A program made the position numbers and the translations under genes. The notes beneath the pieces are model-generated. The model was not told the origin of the DNA. It was given only the letters and a program-made list of their open reading frames with translations, and made no database searches. Shown here one piece after another: positions 12,850 to 24,591 of a DNA stretch of 62,000 nucleotides; the stretch's first letter is position 1; every line of letters starts with the position of its first letter. This stretch comes from Apostichopus japonicus (lineage: Eukaryota; Echinodermata; Holothuroidea; Aspidochirotida; Stichopodidae): assembly GCF_037975245.1 (NCBI RefSeq), contig NC_092577.1, forward strand, positions 5,472,501 through 5,534,500. Reading direction: 5' to 3'.

Positions 12850-13460
12850 TGTGACCGCAATAGAGCACTTAGGATCTGTCTCATAGTTCTAATTTGATGT
12901 TCCCAGACTCTACCTTAGTGTGAAACAGTTGGTGGGCTGAATTTCCAGTCAACATTGAATTGTAACATTTCACTTCGAATCTTTGGGTCACTCCATTCTT
13001 GAGTACTCTGTTTCAACTCTCTATCTGTAGCCACCAAATTTGTTCCATTATCATACCAAATTTCACCAACGTGAACCTCTCCTAGCTATGAATGTGCGGA
13101 GTGCGTTGATACAGGAATCGGTGTCGAAGCATGTGCTACCTCCAAGTGTACCGCCCGTTTTGCAAAACATGTGAAGACCACTGCATATCTTTCACTAATC
13201 AGCGTCCCTGCTTGACATTGACAGTTCTGAAGATCTCCATGCACACTCCTGAAAAGGGTGGCTCATCAGGAGTAATAAGAGAAGTCGGTGAGTCAGCCAT
13301 CCTTTGTTAACCAGCCTTTGCTCGCAAACGCCGACATGTTATACAATGGTTAATGCATTTACGTACCAATGCATGCGCACTCACAACCCAATACTTTCTT
13401 TGCAGATGCGACAGAGTCAGGGCTCTTCCTATATGGTGTAGCTGTGTATAGATTTCCCTC
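12850..13460 (-). pseudogene. BEL/Pao integrase remnant
   Basis: Integrase inserts the cDNA into the host genome. Visible on the - strand are a zinc-binding-like CINHCITCRRLRAKAG segment, then PDEPPFSGV (family PPFxxVGVD), AKRAVHLEVAH (family RAVHLEV), WYDNGTNLVATDREL (family SDNGTNFxGAxxEL, with the catalytic Asp of the second DDE position) and WKFSPPTVSH (family WxFNPPxAPHxGG). Stops and frame changes between blocks show it is inactive. Confidence 0.82.
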
Positions 13461-14004
13461 ATCATCATCTCGGATCAATATATTTCTTGGGATAATACAC
13501 TGATGTTTCTCACATTCAGGCATGGCTGACCTACTGAGTCATCCTCCTACTCTCAGCACTCCATCTTTGTATCTCGGATCCAGCTTGTAGATAGGGCTAC
13601 CTTCTCAACAGATCCGCCCTTTGAGTCGTCTCGTATGGAAGCAATTTTATTAGGAAATGCTTGATTCTAAACGAACTTCACAACTGTAACTTCCGCTTCT
13701 TCCAAGTCGGAGACAGACAACTTCATATTTAATTTCATTTGTCTGTCATGCCTATGTTTTCATCTCTTTACACTTAGATTACTTAGCTGCCTAAGTACTG
13801 ACATCAGTTTTAACATCCATGCAATGTGACACTTGAGCTTGAACCAGCTTGAGTACTTGCTGATCAACTCATTCATGGTGTTCTGTGCTACGGTGGTGGA
13901 CGTAACCGCTGCCTTCCTATTAACCTCTGTGTCTTTAAAAGTATTTCTCGCTCAAAATGCTGACTTAAGGGTCCACTCATTCTCATGCAGCCAGAACAAA
14001 ATCT

Positions 14005-14880
14005 GGTCCAAGGATCTACCTATGGCATCGAATTAAGTCGTCTGCATACAGAACTCTCGATGCGTCTTCAGCTGGGTTTTCTGGACACTCCTCATACGAA
14101 GTTTGACTTGGCTGGAGAGCGTCAGTAATAATGGCAACCCTGTTGGCTACGAAAGTATGGCATCTTTCTGAACTATTACTGACGTATCGAATAACTGAGG
14201 TACTGTCTGTCCAAAATTTCACCCTGTCCAGTTTGATATGCAGGTACCTCTCAGGCATTGAAGAGTTTCACAGAAACTGTAGCCGCCGTGAGCTCTAACC
14301 GTGGAATGGTGATTTGATTGAGGGGGCAACCCTTGTCTTCCCCATCTCAAATGCACAATGAATTTGGTTCTCTTCACTCACGAAACGAACATACGCAGCA
14401 ACACCGTAGCCGCTTTCACTAACATCACTGGAAAGGTGTAGCTGGGTCCCTCTGACATTTCATAACCATATGACTTATGATATACATTGCCCTTGTAGTC
14501 ATTCAACTTTGGCAATTCTAACAACCATCTTTTCCAATATTTCAAATGCTCGTCTGGAACATCGTCATCCCAAGCCAAATTCATTCTGCAAAGAGCTTGG
14601 GGAATTATTTTTGCCACTAACACAAATTAGGCACAAAAGCCTAATGGTTCATAGATTGAAGTAACTCTCGATAGGATCCCTTTTCTGGTGTATGGCCTCT
14701 CATTCACTGTCATTCGAAATTGAAACTGATCTGATTCCACACACCATGGTACTCCAATAGCTCTGTCAATAGGTAGTTGGTCTTTCTCCGTATCTAAACT
14801 CCTGATCCCTTCGGCTCTTTCACCTTTGAGAATAGTATCCAGACCAATATACTGTTGCTGACCCATTTGGTCAAATGGAG
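14005..14880 (-). pseudogene. BEL/Pao RT C-terminus, Pao domain and RNase H remnants
   Basis: Three overlapping-frame blocks: RAIGVPWCVESDQFQFR, then RKGILSRVTSIYEPLGF (family TRRGILSxxSSxYDPLGF), then AKIIPQALCRMNLAWDD with KYWKRWLLELPKL (family W.kWLxdLPkL). The last block is VKFWTDSTSVIRYVSN followed by FVANRVAII and NPAEDASR, the RNase H-like part of Pao polyproteins. The order is correct, but at least two frameshifts separate the blocks. Confidence 0.85.
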
Positions 14881-15900
14881 TCCTCCTTTGCCCACTAATT
14901 CCCTCAATGGTTTCATCAGAATAATAGCTTCCTCTTCGCTTCCAACTGACGTCATCATCTACGTAGAATTTTTTCCTTTACAGCATCTACGGTAAGTATA
15001 TCGAAACCATCTCCAAAGTCATCTGCAGTTTTATGCAACGCATAGTTGGCACAACTCGGTAATTAAACCGCACCAAACAAGTGCACCATCATTTTGTATG
15101 CTCGTAAGGGTCCGTCAGTATTTCCATCTTGCCACCACACGAAGCGTGAGAGGCCACACTGCCCTTTTGAACTCCCTTTGCATTCGAACTTGGTATTACA
15201 TAGTTACGATGTCTGTCATGAGGGCATTTGGCTCCATTCTAAAAGAAGAAGGGACACCAACCAAATGAATGTGTAAGGTCGGGGCCTTGCAGGAGTTTGT
15301 CATTAAATGATACTCCCTTAAATTTGGCTGCACAGTTGAATACCACACGTATTTTTTCTTATGAGGGTGGTAGACTCCATGGTGAGGAACATACTACACT
15401 TACCCATCATCACGAAGTGTCTCTTCATCTGTTATTGCAACTGCATAGCTTCTATCCAGCAGCCCTTGCATGAAACTTTTGTAGTCCAAAAAGTACTTTG
15501 GATCCTTCTGGAAACGACGTTTTATGTTTGTAGGCCATTGAATAGCCAGGTCTTTGATGTTTGGCATGCATGAATTTTCTTGTTTAAAAAGTAGGGCTGT
15601 TTCATAGTGACCGTTCACCAACTTTCCTGACTTATCTAAATGTTGCAGAAGTAGGTGATCATTTCTAGAGTTTTCAGGTATCTCTTCTGAAATCCACTAA
15701 ATTCGTAAGTAAACTGGGAAGTTTACATTCATATATGGTCCGTAAACTGACTTATAGTTGACATGAACCATGTCACTCGTTATTGGACCATTCACAGTCC
15801 ATCCCAGACATGTACGCACAGCATAATGTCCATCACCCTGGCTGTTAACCACTTTCCGTGGTTCTAATGCCTTATGGGCATTTTGTCCAATAAGCAATCC
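14880..15900 (-). pseudogene. BEL/Pao reverse transcriptase remnant
   Basis: The catalytic motif YVDDD is encoded at 14965-14951, the YVDD form typical of BEL/Pao. Upstream lie NGHYETALLF and RRFQKDPKYFLDYKSFM (15621-15400), the RT N-terminal region, and an inter-domain block LIGQNAHKALEP / YAVRTCLGWTVNGP (15897-15697). Several frame breaks and no continuous polyprotein. Confidence 0.85.
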
Positions 15901-16079
15901 AACTTATGTTGCCTTTGAGTTTGTTATTGAGACTCTTCTCAAGTAGGGCCATTTTCTAACATCATCTTGAGTAACAATGTCTTCTTTGTTAACTGGAATC
16001 CGTTTTTGGATGCACACTGTTGGCAATGACAATACATTCAGTCCTTGTAGGTAGCACGCTTCTAAATTACAACAAACCG

Positions 16080-16592
16080 AATATCCACCAGTCCATCATT
16101 CGGCAGTGTACTTAACAGTATTTTCGTCTTAGGTCCACTGACACACAGCTGCTTAACATGGTTCTCGGAGATAAAGGTGTCAGAACTACCAGTGTCTAAG
16201 AAGGCATAAGTCTCGACATCTTTATTTGCTGACTTTTATTTCACTCGCACTGCCACAACATGCATGGATGTCTTATTGACTTCGGCTCCCATGCAGATAA
16301 TAGTCCCTGGTTGAGTGTTAGCACAACTTGTCTTGACCGTAGTGGTTGTTTATCTGGGTGCTTGATTTGGGCAGCTTGCCATAAGTACTGTAAGAGGCAG
16401 TTTCCGACATATTTTACAAAAAAAGCATAACCTGCTTACAATCTTTACTAATATGATTACATCGAGACATCTGAAGCACAATCCTTTAGAACGAAGAAAG
16501 ATAAAGTTTTCTTGATGTGTTTTTGAGCCCAATTCTCTGCAGACTTCTAGCAGGTGGTTATTGCCACAATATAGGCATTTAGTATCATCCAA
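16080..16592 (-). pseudogene. BEL/Pao gag zinc knuckle and aspartic protease remnants
   Basis: A CX2CX3HX4C knuckle (CLYCGNNHLLEVC) is encoded near 16570-16530. A second, CFRCL...CNHISKDC, is split by a frameshift near 16450. Further along the - strand AFLDTGSSDTFIS (about 16205-16165) carries the DTG catalytic triplet of retropepsin-like proteases. A longer open frame upstream (16804-16616) is probably gag but has no recognisable motif. Confidence 0.78.
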
Positions 16593-17483
16593 ACTCCTTC
16601 CTTTGTTCTTAGAGCTTAATTTCTGCTCCTGTATAATTGTACTGAAACCTTTTTTTGCCTGCTTTTACTATTTTCTTTTGAACCCTCCATACTAATGTTA
16701 CCATAAATTGCGTCGGTAGCTATCTTAACGTGCTCTGATAAACTAAACATAGTCGTGGAATCTTGCCAACTTATGACTGTTCCCTTTGATTCTATAGGCT
16801 GCAAGCGTCATCTTTCTCGTAGTCGATAAGGAAGTTGGCTAACCAACTATCTGGTCCATTTTTCTGAGGGTCTCACTTCATTAATAGCGTTACCAAACAC
16901 AACAGAATGTTAGGCAATCTTACATTGCCGGCGCATTGTCTCTCTTTATAGGTTGCCTTTGTATTTCGTTTCTGTAAGAACTCAAGATTCTAAAGTCGTC
17001 TCCGTATTCCTCCTTTTACCTCCTCAAAACCTCTCTTTGGGTATTTTCCCATGCAACTTCCTACTAGCTCTTTAGATCTACTATATGGAAACTGCTGTAA
17101 CAAGCGCAGCCTATCTTGGTTGTTGCCTGTTAACTGCTTAATGTTTTGTTCGAGAGCAGCACTAAAAGCTCTGTAATATTAAACTTTACCATCGAAAATA
17201 TGCAACTCACGCCTAGGAAGTGAAACTAGCATTTGCTGGTCCATCCTTGAGATATCTGTTTGGGATCGAATCAGGTTGTGTACACCACTCGAATCAACTT
17301 TTTCGTCAGACTTTGTCAGCAGGCCTTCTTCACAAGAAGATGTCCAATTTCTCTAAACACTGCAAAAAGGGTGTTCATTTAGCAGAAGATAGTCATAATG
17401 AGCACCCGATGCTCTAAGCTGGTACAATAACTACTGTCCATGTCCCGTAATACATGTTACCGTGTTACGAACACAAAGTAGTA

Positions 17484-17831
17484 ATTACTGATGCACTGTT
17501 GTGGGACATGAATAGTAGTTGCCTTTCCAACAGTTAAGTGAAAGTTCCTTAATGCACGATTCTAAAATGAAGTTTTATCTAGCCGTTTTATGCTATATGT
17601 AGGCCTATGGATATACCCGAACATGGCCTTTCTTCGTTCTCGGCATGACGAATTGGCGTAAGTTAAAGAGAGGTGTGAACTGTAATCAAGCGGTACCGCA
17701 ACTCCTTACTTCATCTCGTAGGCATTGTCATCTTCATAGACTCCTTGTCCAGTCGTGCAGTTCTTTTGTCTTACATGGGAACAATTAAAAAAAATTACTG
17801 ATGCACGGTTGTGAGACATGAACAGTAGTTG
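17484..17831. repeat. 38-bp direct repeat pair between two BEL/Pao elements
   Basis: 17484-17521 and 17794-17831 share attactgatgcac followed by a near-identical 25 bp, with three mismatches by eye. A weaker inverted copy appears at 17427-17455. They lie between the 5' side of the - strand BEL/Pao element and the + strand fragment and may be LTR remnants, but I could not delimit LTRs. Confidence 0.4.
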
Positions 17832-17879
17832 ATGTACCAGCTATGAGTATCGGCTGTTATGAGATATATTTATGCTGAT

Positions 17880-19020
17880 TAAACCATTTCTCTAGTTGGT
17901 TCAAAGCAAAACGTGTTATTGCTGTTTGTTTGCTTTTGAAAGCTAATCTCAAGACTGGCCTACGTAGAGAGTCGTTCTCATGAACCACCTAAAGGGACTC
18001 GTGTCAAGGAACCAAACACAGCAGAGCTTCAAATTGTGAGAATGGTTAAAGCTGATGCATTTAAGGTAGCAATATATATTTTCTTAGAACCATTGAAACC
18101 TCAGAAAACGAGCCTGATACCTGTCAGACCACTTGTTGGTCTTGATCCCTTTCTCAATGAGAGCGTGTCGGCGGACGCCTCTGGAAGTCAGAATTTCATG
18201 TCAGGCATCCTGTAATATTTCCAAAGACTGGACATGTAACAATTTACTTACATACCACTTCTAAGAGAAAGTTGAACACGAAGGTCATGGGTTTATAATC
18301 AATGAGATTAGGGCAAATGGTTTCTGGGTTGTTGGTTGCAGTACTGCCGTCTTCAAAGTCAAACGTGGTTGCGTCAAATGTAAGAAAATTCGGGGCAAGC
18401 TTAACCAACAAAAATGGCGGATCTACCAGCAGATCGCGTAGAGGCATGTCCCTATTTACGTATTGTGATGCAGACTATTTTGATTCTTGGTAGTGAAAGA
18501 GGGTCGAAAGCTGCTGAAACGCTATGTCGTCCTCTTTACTTGCGTGGCTTCTTGGCGGTACACGTAGAAGTGTCTTGTTCGATGAGTACTGACTCCTTTC
18601 TCGATGCATTAAGACGGTTCTTTGCGGTTCTGAGTCCCATTAGATCATTGCACTCAGATCAAGGAACTAGCAATGAACTTGGAGATAGCAATGAACTTAA
18701 GCAGGCTCTAACTGAGCTGGATCCTAACAGAGTAGGTAGTTTCCCTCTAAAAGAATGGTTAGATTATTTTGAGTTCAAATTTAAAGACCCACATGCCAGT
18801 AATATGGGAGGGTTATGGAAAAGTCAGATTCTCAATGTTCGCAACATATTGAATTTTACATAAGATAAGCATGGCACTCAGTTAGAAGACGAGACACTTA
18901 GAACCTTCATGTATGAGGTAGCTTCATTACTTAATAGCCGCACATTGTCAGCAGACACACTCTATGATCCAATATCTTTGGGACCATTGACCACTAACCA
19001 TTTGATCATCATGAAGTCGC
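17880..19020 (+). mobile_element. Second BEL/Pao fragment (RNase H end to integrase), + strand
   Basis: In successive + frames: WFKAKRVIAVCLLLKA (~17895), PKGTRVKEPNTAELQIV (~17990-18040), FIINEIRANGFWVVG (~18290-18340) and GCVKCKKIRGKLNQQK (~18365-18415; zinc-binding CxxC of the integrase). Then ADLPADRVEACP, FTYCDADYF (family FTYVGVDYF), AVHVEVSCSMSTDSFLDAL, HSDQGTSNEL and NMGGLWKSQI, the last followed after a stop by DETLRTFMYEVASLLNSR. This is the BEL/Pao integrase module. Breaks near 18415, 18493 and 18862 make it a pseudogene. It points opposite to the 12.3-17.2 kb element and its residues differ, so it looks like a separate insertion, probably of another BEL/Pao family. Confidence 0.85.
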
Positions 19021-20607
19021 TTTACGTTAATTTGAGCGCTGTGATCTATTGTAGAGCGCTCTATCAAATACATATTAATAATAGTAATAAAATAATAATA
19101 AGTAAAGGGTGCACATTCCCCCTCCAGGTAATTTCCATTCATCAGATATATAATCACACAAACGTTGGCGTAGAGTCCAGTATATGACCAATGTGTTTTG
19201 GTCGCGGTGGAGAGTAGAGTACCTGCAAAATCTTCAAGTGCGTCACAATTGGTGTAAACCCTCTCGTTATATAGAGATATATGACGTATAGAAATGGTGC
19301 ACCACCACCAGAACGCTAAATTGTAGGATGGGAATATAACGGTAATTTGCAGTATTTGTATAAGTTTTTATTTCCCCCCAATATGTAACTTTTTGTTACT
19401 TGCGTAATTGAAGAGAAAGGTTTGTTCTACGTACTCGCGTGTCCCTGGTCAGGTATTGATGGTGACCTGCTCTAGGCCTCCATGCACTCCTCGTGTGCAG
19501 GGTAGAACATCCTTCATTGGTCCAATTGAGTGTAATGATATGATTCATCCCTCCCCTCACCCTCCCCTCCCCCAAAAATACTTTACTAGTTCAAACATTA
19601 ATTAAACGCCTAATTCTGTTAATATTTCTGAACTAGATTTTTAGCAGACATGTTTTGAATGCTTTGGTTAAAATCTGTACATGCTGCATCCACAAACACA
19701 GTGCATGATTCAACTTTTCTGTGGTTTCTTCGTTCCTCCTCTTACAAAATGTTGGTTTAAACTGTGACGTATCGGTTAAATAATGTCTTAAATCTAACAA
19801 GAGTAGAGCCACATCAATTTTAAGAAAAAATGACATTCTTTGGTTATTTACAATACCATTGTGAGAACTTTGAAGTGATATTAAGTAATATTTGTAATTT
19901 CGATTTGTAAGTTTGCATTTCTTCATTTCTTTCTGCTCCAATGTTTTATCGCTCTTAACATGAAGACAAAAGGATGAAGTGACTGATATAGGTCATTTCA
20001 TAGGATATAAAATAACAAATGCATATTCTGTTTATTAAGAAACTGAGACTAAAATAACTTGATCGATTATTTCAATACTTTTCATGTTATTCTTTTATAA
20101 TGATTTTTTCCCTTTATTATTGTTTTACTGATTTGTGATCTGACCAATTCAAATAATCCTTTTAATACTTGTAGTTAATTATTACAATTTTACGGCATAT
20201 TTTATGTGGTATATTGACTGATCGCAATCAGCGCAAGAAGAATATAACAAATAGTTCACCGACATAAAAAGATATAAAAGTTTCTATTTAGTGTTAACAC
20301 TAACATTTCATAAGTAACAGTCAAGTTAAGGACGCTTGTATCGTCTCTATTTACTTTCCGTTGTTGTTATATTCCTAAATAAAGCCTTCGCTGTAAATAT
20401 AATACGATCACATGAGCTTACATAATTTAACAAGATTGAAAATGAAAATAACTCTGATATTGTTCTGTACATTAAGTAAACCTTAAGTATAACAGTATGC
20501 TCTTTGTAATTCACTTTTCCTTTTTAACATTTCCTTCAAGTTTTTGTTTTACTGCATCTTTGAAAGTTTCTACAATTTTGCTAGACTAAAGAAGAATCAA
20601 ACCCAAC
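19021..20607. other. AT-rich, no recognisable gene
   Basis: Stop-dense in all frames. The - strand frame of 102 codons at 19941-19633 has no motif I know. No RNA gene or transposon end is evident. Confidence 0.6.
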
Positions 20608-20878
20608 GATCATTTTAACATTATGTGATAGTAAGCTATCGATCATTTTAATATAATGTGATAGGTAAGCTCTCGATCATATTAATATTATGCGATAGCT
20701 AAGCTATCGATCATTTTAATATTATGTTATAGGTAAGCTATCGATCATGTTAATATAATGTGATAGGCAAGCTATCGATCGTGTTAATATGATGTAATAG
20801 CAAAGCTATCGATCATTTTAATATTATATGATAGGTAAACTATCGATCATTTCATTATAATGTGATAGGTGAGCTATA
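20608..20878. repeat. 34-bp minisatellite, 8 copies
   Basis: Eight consecutive units, mostly 34 bp, each starting gatcatttta and ending aagctatc, at 20608, 20641, 20675, 20709, 20743, 20777, 20811 and 20845. Across unit boundaries ctatc and gatag are complementary and can form a short stem. Copies differ by a few bases each. Confidence 0.92.
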
Positions 20879-21408
20879 TCGTTAAATGTTATCATAATAA
20901 CAATGACTAGCTGTATATCATTAAACCATTGATGGTGTTACTCAAAATCAAACTGAAACATTGTCTCAGAGATGACATTCATAAATAACAATTTTATTTG
21001 GTAATCAAGTTCTTTGTTCCATCATTATGATCCTTAATGATGTTTCTTTGAAGACAATATACTTTGTCGTATTATAGTAAGATTTTAACATTAATAACGA
21101 GATAATGTTCTGTATATTTAACGTAAACCTTAAATACAATGATCGGCTCGCCATACTTATCTTTCATCTTCTTGTATCGTTTTTTTGCTACTTCTTATTC
21201 ATGACTCATTATTCTGATTGATGATTAATGAATATTCATGATCTCTTCATTGTAATTCAGTTTTGTCGTATTAGCTCCTAACCCAATTGGATATTATGAA
21301 GGCCATAAAAGTTACCAGTATTAACCAATCCCCGTCCCTGCAGAAATGAATATCTTTACATTACTATACGAATACCGACATACAGATAAATATGTAAGAA
21401 ATTACCAT

Positions 21409-21413
<5 letters not shown>

Positions 21414-21458
<45 letters not shown>
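21414..21458. repeat. (TA)n microsatellite
   Basis: Uninterrupted TA dinucleotides over about 44 bp. The DNA on the left (20879-21413) holds nothing I can identify. Confidence 0.95.
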
Positions 21459-21462
<4 letters not shown>

Positions 21463-21614
21463 GAACAGTTATATGAACTTTAAAGAACTAAACGCAACAC
21501 TATTGTTAAAAGAACATACAATTACGAAAGGGCATCACTATCGATTCCATTTCAATGAAGTTGAGAAAAGGGTAAACGAGAAACATCTACGAAGATGAAA
21601 AGTTCAAACCACGA

Positions 21615-21825
21615 TATGACATCAAAGATGATGCAACATCAGTGACCATGCAACATGAATTATGACGCAACATCATGAAATTGATGGAACATAAACTGCA
21701 ATACAACATCATGGAGATTGTACAATATAAACAACTATGCAACATCGTGTATATGAAACATCATAACCGACGCAACATCATTTGATGCAACATCATGATG
21801 GTAATGCGACGATGGTGCAAGCAAA
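21615..21825. repeat. Degenerate repeat of gcaacatcatg motif
   Basis: About ten imperfect occurrences of gcaacatca(tg) with irregular 12-40 bp spacing. It is not an exact tandem array; it looks like a decayed minisatellite. Confidence 0.6.
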
Positions 21826-23778
21826 AGCAACAGTGATGGATATTTAACGACACCAAATGACAATGGATTTAATTGACCTTTCAATTTCTTGATGATACAA
21901 ACATAATGACGGGATGTTACATTACTGACGAGTCCTTATAATAAACTTCCAAAGTCAATGACGTCAAACACTCAAAGCGGATCATTACGTAAAAGCTATT
22001 AACGAATATATTACTAGTTCTTATCCTTGAAATCGCGAACACTTATATATTCCAAATATATCAAATATGAAATATGTGGTTAACAGGCTCGGGTTCTCAG
22101 AAATGATTGCCTACAAGCAAAAAGCTCGTGACCAAACAGCTTAAAAGTAAGAAAAACAATTGAAAGATATGCAAAACAGGATCAAAATAGTATATGATAA
22201 AAACCAAATAAACATAAATTGTGTGAAACGACACGTTGCTCTACTGTTTATAGGTCATATCTAGAACAGAATGTCTGACTAAGCACAACAAGTGCCTTTT
22301 TCCAGGAGAGTATACTTATATTTCCTAAAATATTATTAAAAGTTTTTTAATGTATTTTGTTTATATGTGATGGGAGCCATAAATGTATTCAGCGGGATAT
22401 CAGTTAGGACGGCTTCTTCCTCTCTGGCAATCTCAGTATAGCAATATTTTAATTTAAGATTAAGTGAAGTAAAATGTTATCTTTTCAAATTTCGAACACT
22501 TATTTCTAATATTTGTAGACCTGTAAGTAAAATGTAATGCAGAAAGAGCCCCTTAAGGCTTAACATATTTTGTTAGTTTCTTGCATTTTTTTTTATCTCG
22601 AGATATTCGTTTGGCTATTGGTTCAAAGGATCAATCTTTGCAAATGACATTAACACCTTAACTTCACAGCGACTGTAGGGGATTCCCACAGATCTAAGTC
22701 CGAGTCCACAAACGAAATGGACCGAATAGTAAAGCCCTGGTAGGTTCGATGAGTTATTTCACAGTATTTGTTCACATTTGGTATTACCTTTCATAGAGGC
22801 TCCTAAGGGGTTGAAATGTATGCTTTTTAGCAACACTGAGTTGGAGTTGTCTCTCTAAGACAATAACAACAACACATTTCAAGCTATTTTTGTCCTATGA
22901 TAAATGTACAGCTGTTACCTTATTAGAACAAACGTTTGATCCTTCTATCCGATAGACAACATATGCTTGCCCCATCCACCAGCTTTTGGCATGTACAACC
23001 CCAATATAGAAACTTGGTATGTCTTTTCGAGTGTATGTCTTGTCGAGTATTATTCACGAAGGACCCTAAAGAACTTATGGGGCCCTCTTGACAACGGTAC
23101 AGTTGGCCTAGGAAACTCCTGTCGATTTGGTCCTCGTCTCCTCTTCTTATTGGGTTATCCGGCACTGCTAATAAGCCAGTAATACCTTCACGGCAGTCAC
23201 TCGTAGAGGAACGACCTTGATTTGCATAAATATTATTACGTAACTTGCCAGTCATCAGGACTGTTGAGATCATTAATGAATGATTAAGACTGATAATCGC
23301 AAACCTTTGGGACCAAGAAACAGTATAGTTGATATGTTTGCTATGCATAGAACAGCCCAGTAAACACAGTCTAGTAAAAAAAAAATCATGAAAGACAAAG
23401 AAGAAGCAAATTTTATATAAGGAAGGCTACTCTAATTTTTGTTAAAATGATAAATCTCAACCGTTCTCATTTTAAATGAAAAAAATCCACGTATGTCAAT
23501 AGTCGAATAAATTATGAGACTATAGACGATAATAACATAAATACTTAAAAATTACTTAAGCATCACTTAGTGCACCAGTTTGTGATAACGACGTCATGGT
23601 GACGAATCCGAAATTTCTTCGTCATCAAAAGGAGAGAGAGAAATGTAAAATAATTTGTTGGGTCCCGTGTATGTGTAATCGTCATTATAATTCAGGTGAA
23701 GCTTGTTGTCTGCTTCCCAAACATGACCTATTAGTCAAAACGTCTTCTCAAATCCTTTTCCCAGAAAGGAGAAAAATA
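21826..23778. other. No recognisable gene
   Basis: AT-rich. A - strand open frame of 141 codons (23348-22923) is the only long one. It lacks a known motif, has no detectable splice context and no homology I can recall, so I do not call it a gene. Confidence 0.5.
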
Positions 23779-24081
23779 TATAGATAGATAGATAAATAGC
23801 ATTTATGAAGCCCAGCTTCTATCAGTGCCACAACGACACAGACTTGCACAGATGGGCTAGAACACAAAACAATTAGACCATATCAATCTTATTGTAAAAT
23901 TGCAGACTATTTGTGAAAAACATATGTTTTAATTGGTAATAACCTACAATTAGGCGAATATTGGTAGGGAGGTGCATTCTAAAGCTTTGGACCACTGAAA
24001 ACAAAAGCACTGGTGCTATTATTTGTGGGGACATTCGGGATAACAAGGAGTAACATGTCAGGACGAGAAACAACAATAAGT

Positions 24082-24087
<6 letters not shown>
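23779..24087 (-). mobile_element. CR1/L2-like non-LTR retroelement, 3' fragment (copy 1)
   Basis: Very similar to 33484-33787 over about 300 bp (aagcccagcttctatcagtg through gacgagaaacaacaataagt). On the - strand it encodes a remnant of the FSVVQSFRMHLPTNIRLIVG type. This corresponds to the C-terminal part of CR1/L2 reverse transcriptases (family: A.FSxxAPxLWNxLPxxIR). The element's 3' end abuts a TAGA tetranucleotide run (23779-23795). It is truncated at its 5' side and followed by (TA)n at 24088-24112. Confidence 0.72.

Positions 24088-24112
<25 letters not shown>
24088..24112. repeat. (TA)n microsatellite
   Basis: Short pure TA run next to the truncated side of the CR1/L2-like fragment. 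The following stretch (24113-24580) shows no gene. Confidence 0.9.
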
Positions 24113-24580
24113 CGGGAATGAATATATTTTAGTTTAACTGCATCCGCAAGTTTCAATTTAACTTTCATGAAGTATTAATCAATCTCAATTAATTAATATA
24201 TTTGATTGGTTCCCATTAAATTCGAAGTAGAAATATTTCACATAAAAATGTGTGACGTCACCATACAGGCATTGTCAGTCTTAACGGTCATATCGTGCCA
24301 TAACTCGCCGTTATCTGTCGTGACCTCAGAGGGAAATCCAAATAAAGAAATTTTGATCAATGAGACTAACATTTCCTAATCTGTGCAAAAATTTCAGTAT
24401 ATAAAACTTGATCGTTATGATATGAGATGAATAAAGTACGGGGCTTATTCAGACTGATACGGTATATTGGTTTAGTTCCGGTCACAATCAATTCGTGTGA
24501 ATACAATATAATCAATATAAAACCAAATCATCATGTTGTCCTCTCTTCTTTGACGGCGGAACTTGGGTATTCGTTCAGTG

Positions 24581-24591
24581 TGTTGCATGAT
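24581..24591. repeat. Left target-site duplication of RTE insertion
   Basis: tgttgcatgat, identical to 25646-25656. Confidence 0.85.

Larger units (their letters stand above)
12340..17200 (-). mobile_element. Decayed BEL/Pao LTR retrotransposon, internal region
   Basis: Read from high to low coordinates, the BEL/Pao order is intact: gag zinc knuckles (~16600-16440), aspartic protease (~16200), reverse transcriptase (~15900-14650), Pao peptidase/RNase H (~14870-14010), integrase (~13460-12850) and the C-terminal WxRW-type domain (~12650-12500). Every module is broken by frameshifts or stops, so the copy is dead. I could not identify paired LTRs at the ends. Limits are set by the outermost recognisable coding similarity. 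Confidence 0.88.

Noticed and set aside
22923-23348. 141-codon - strand open frame
   Set aside because: No recognisable motif, no expression-related signal, AT-rich surroundings.
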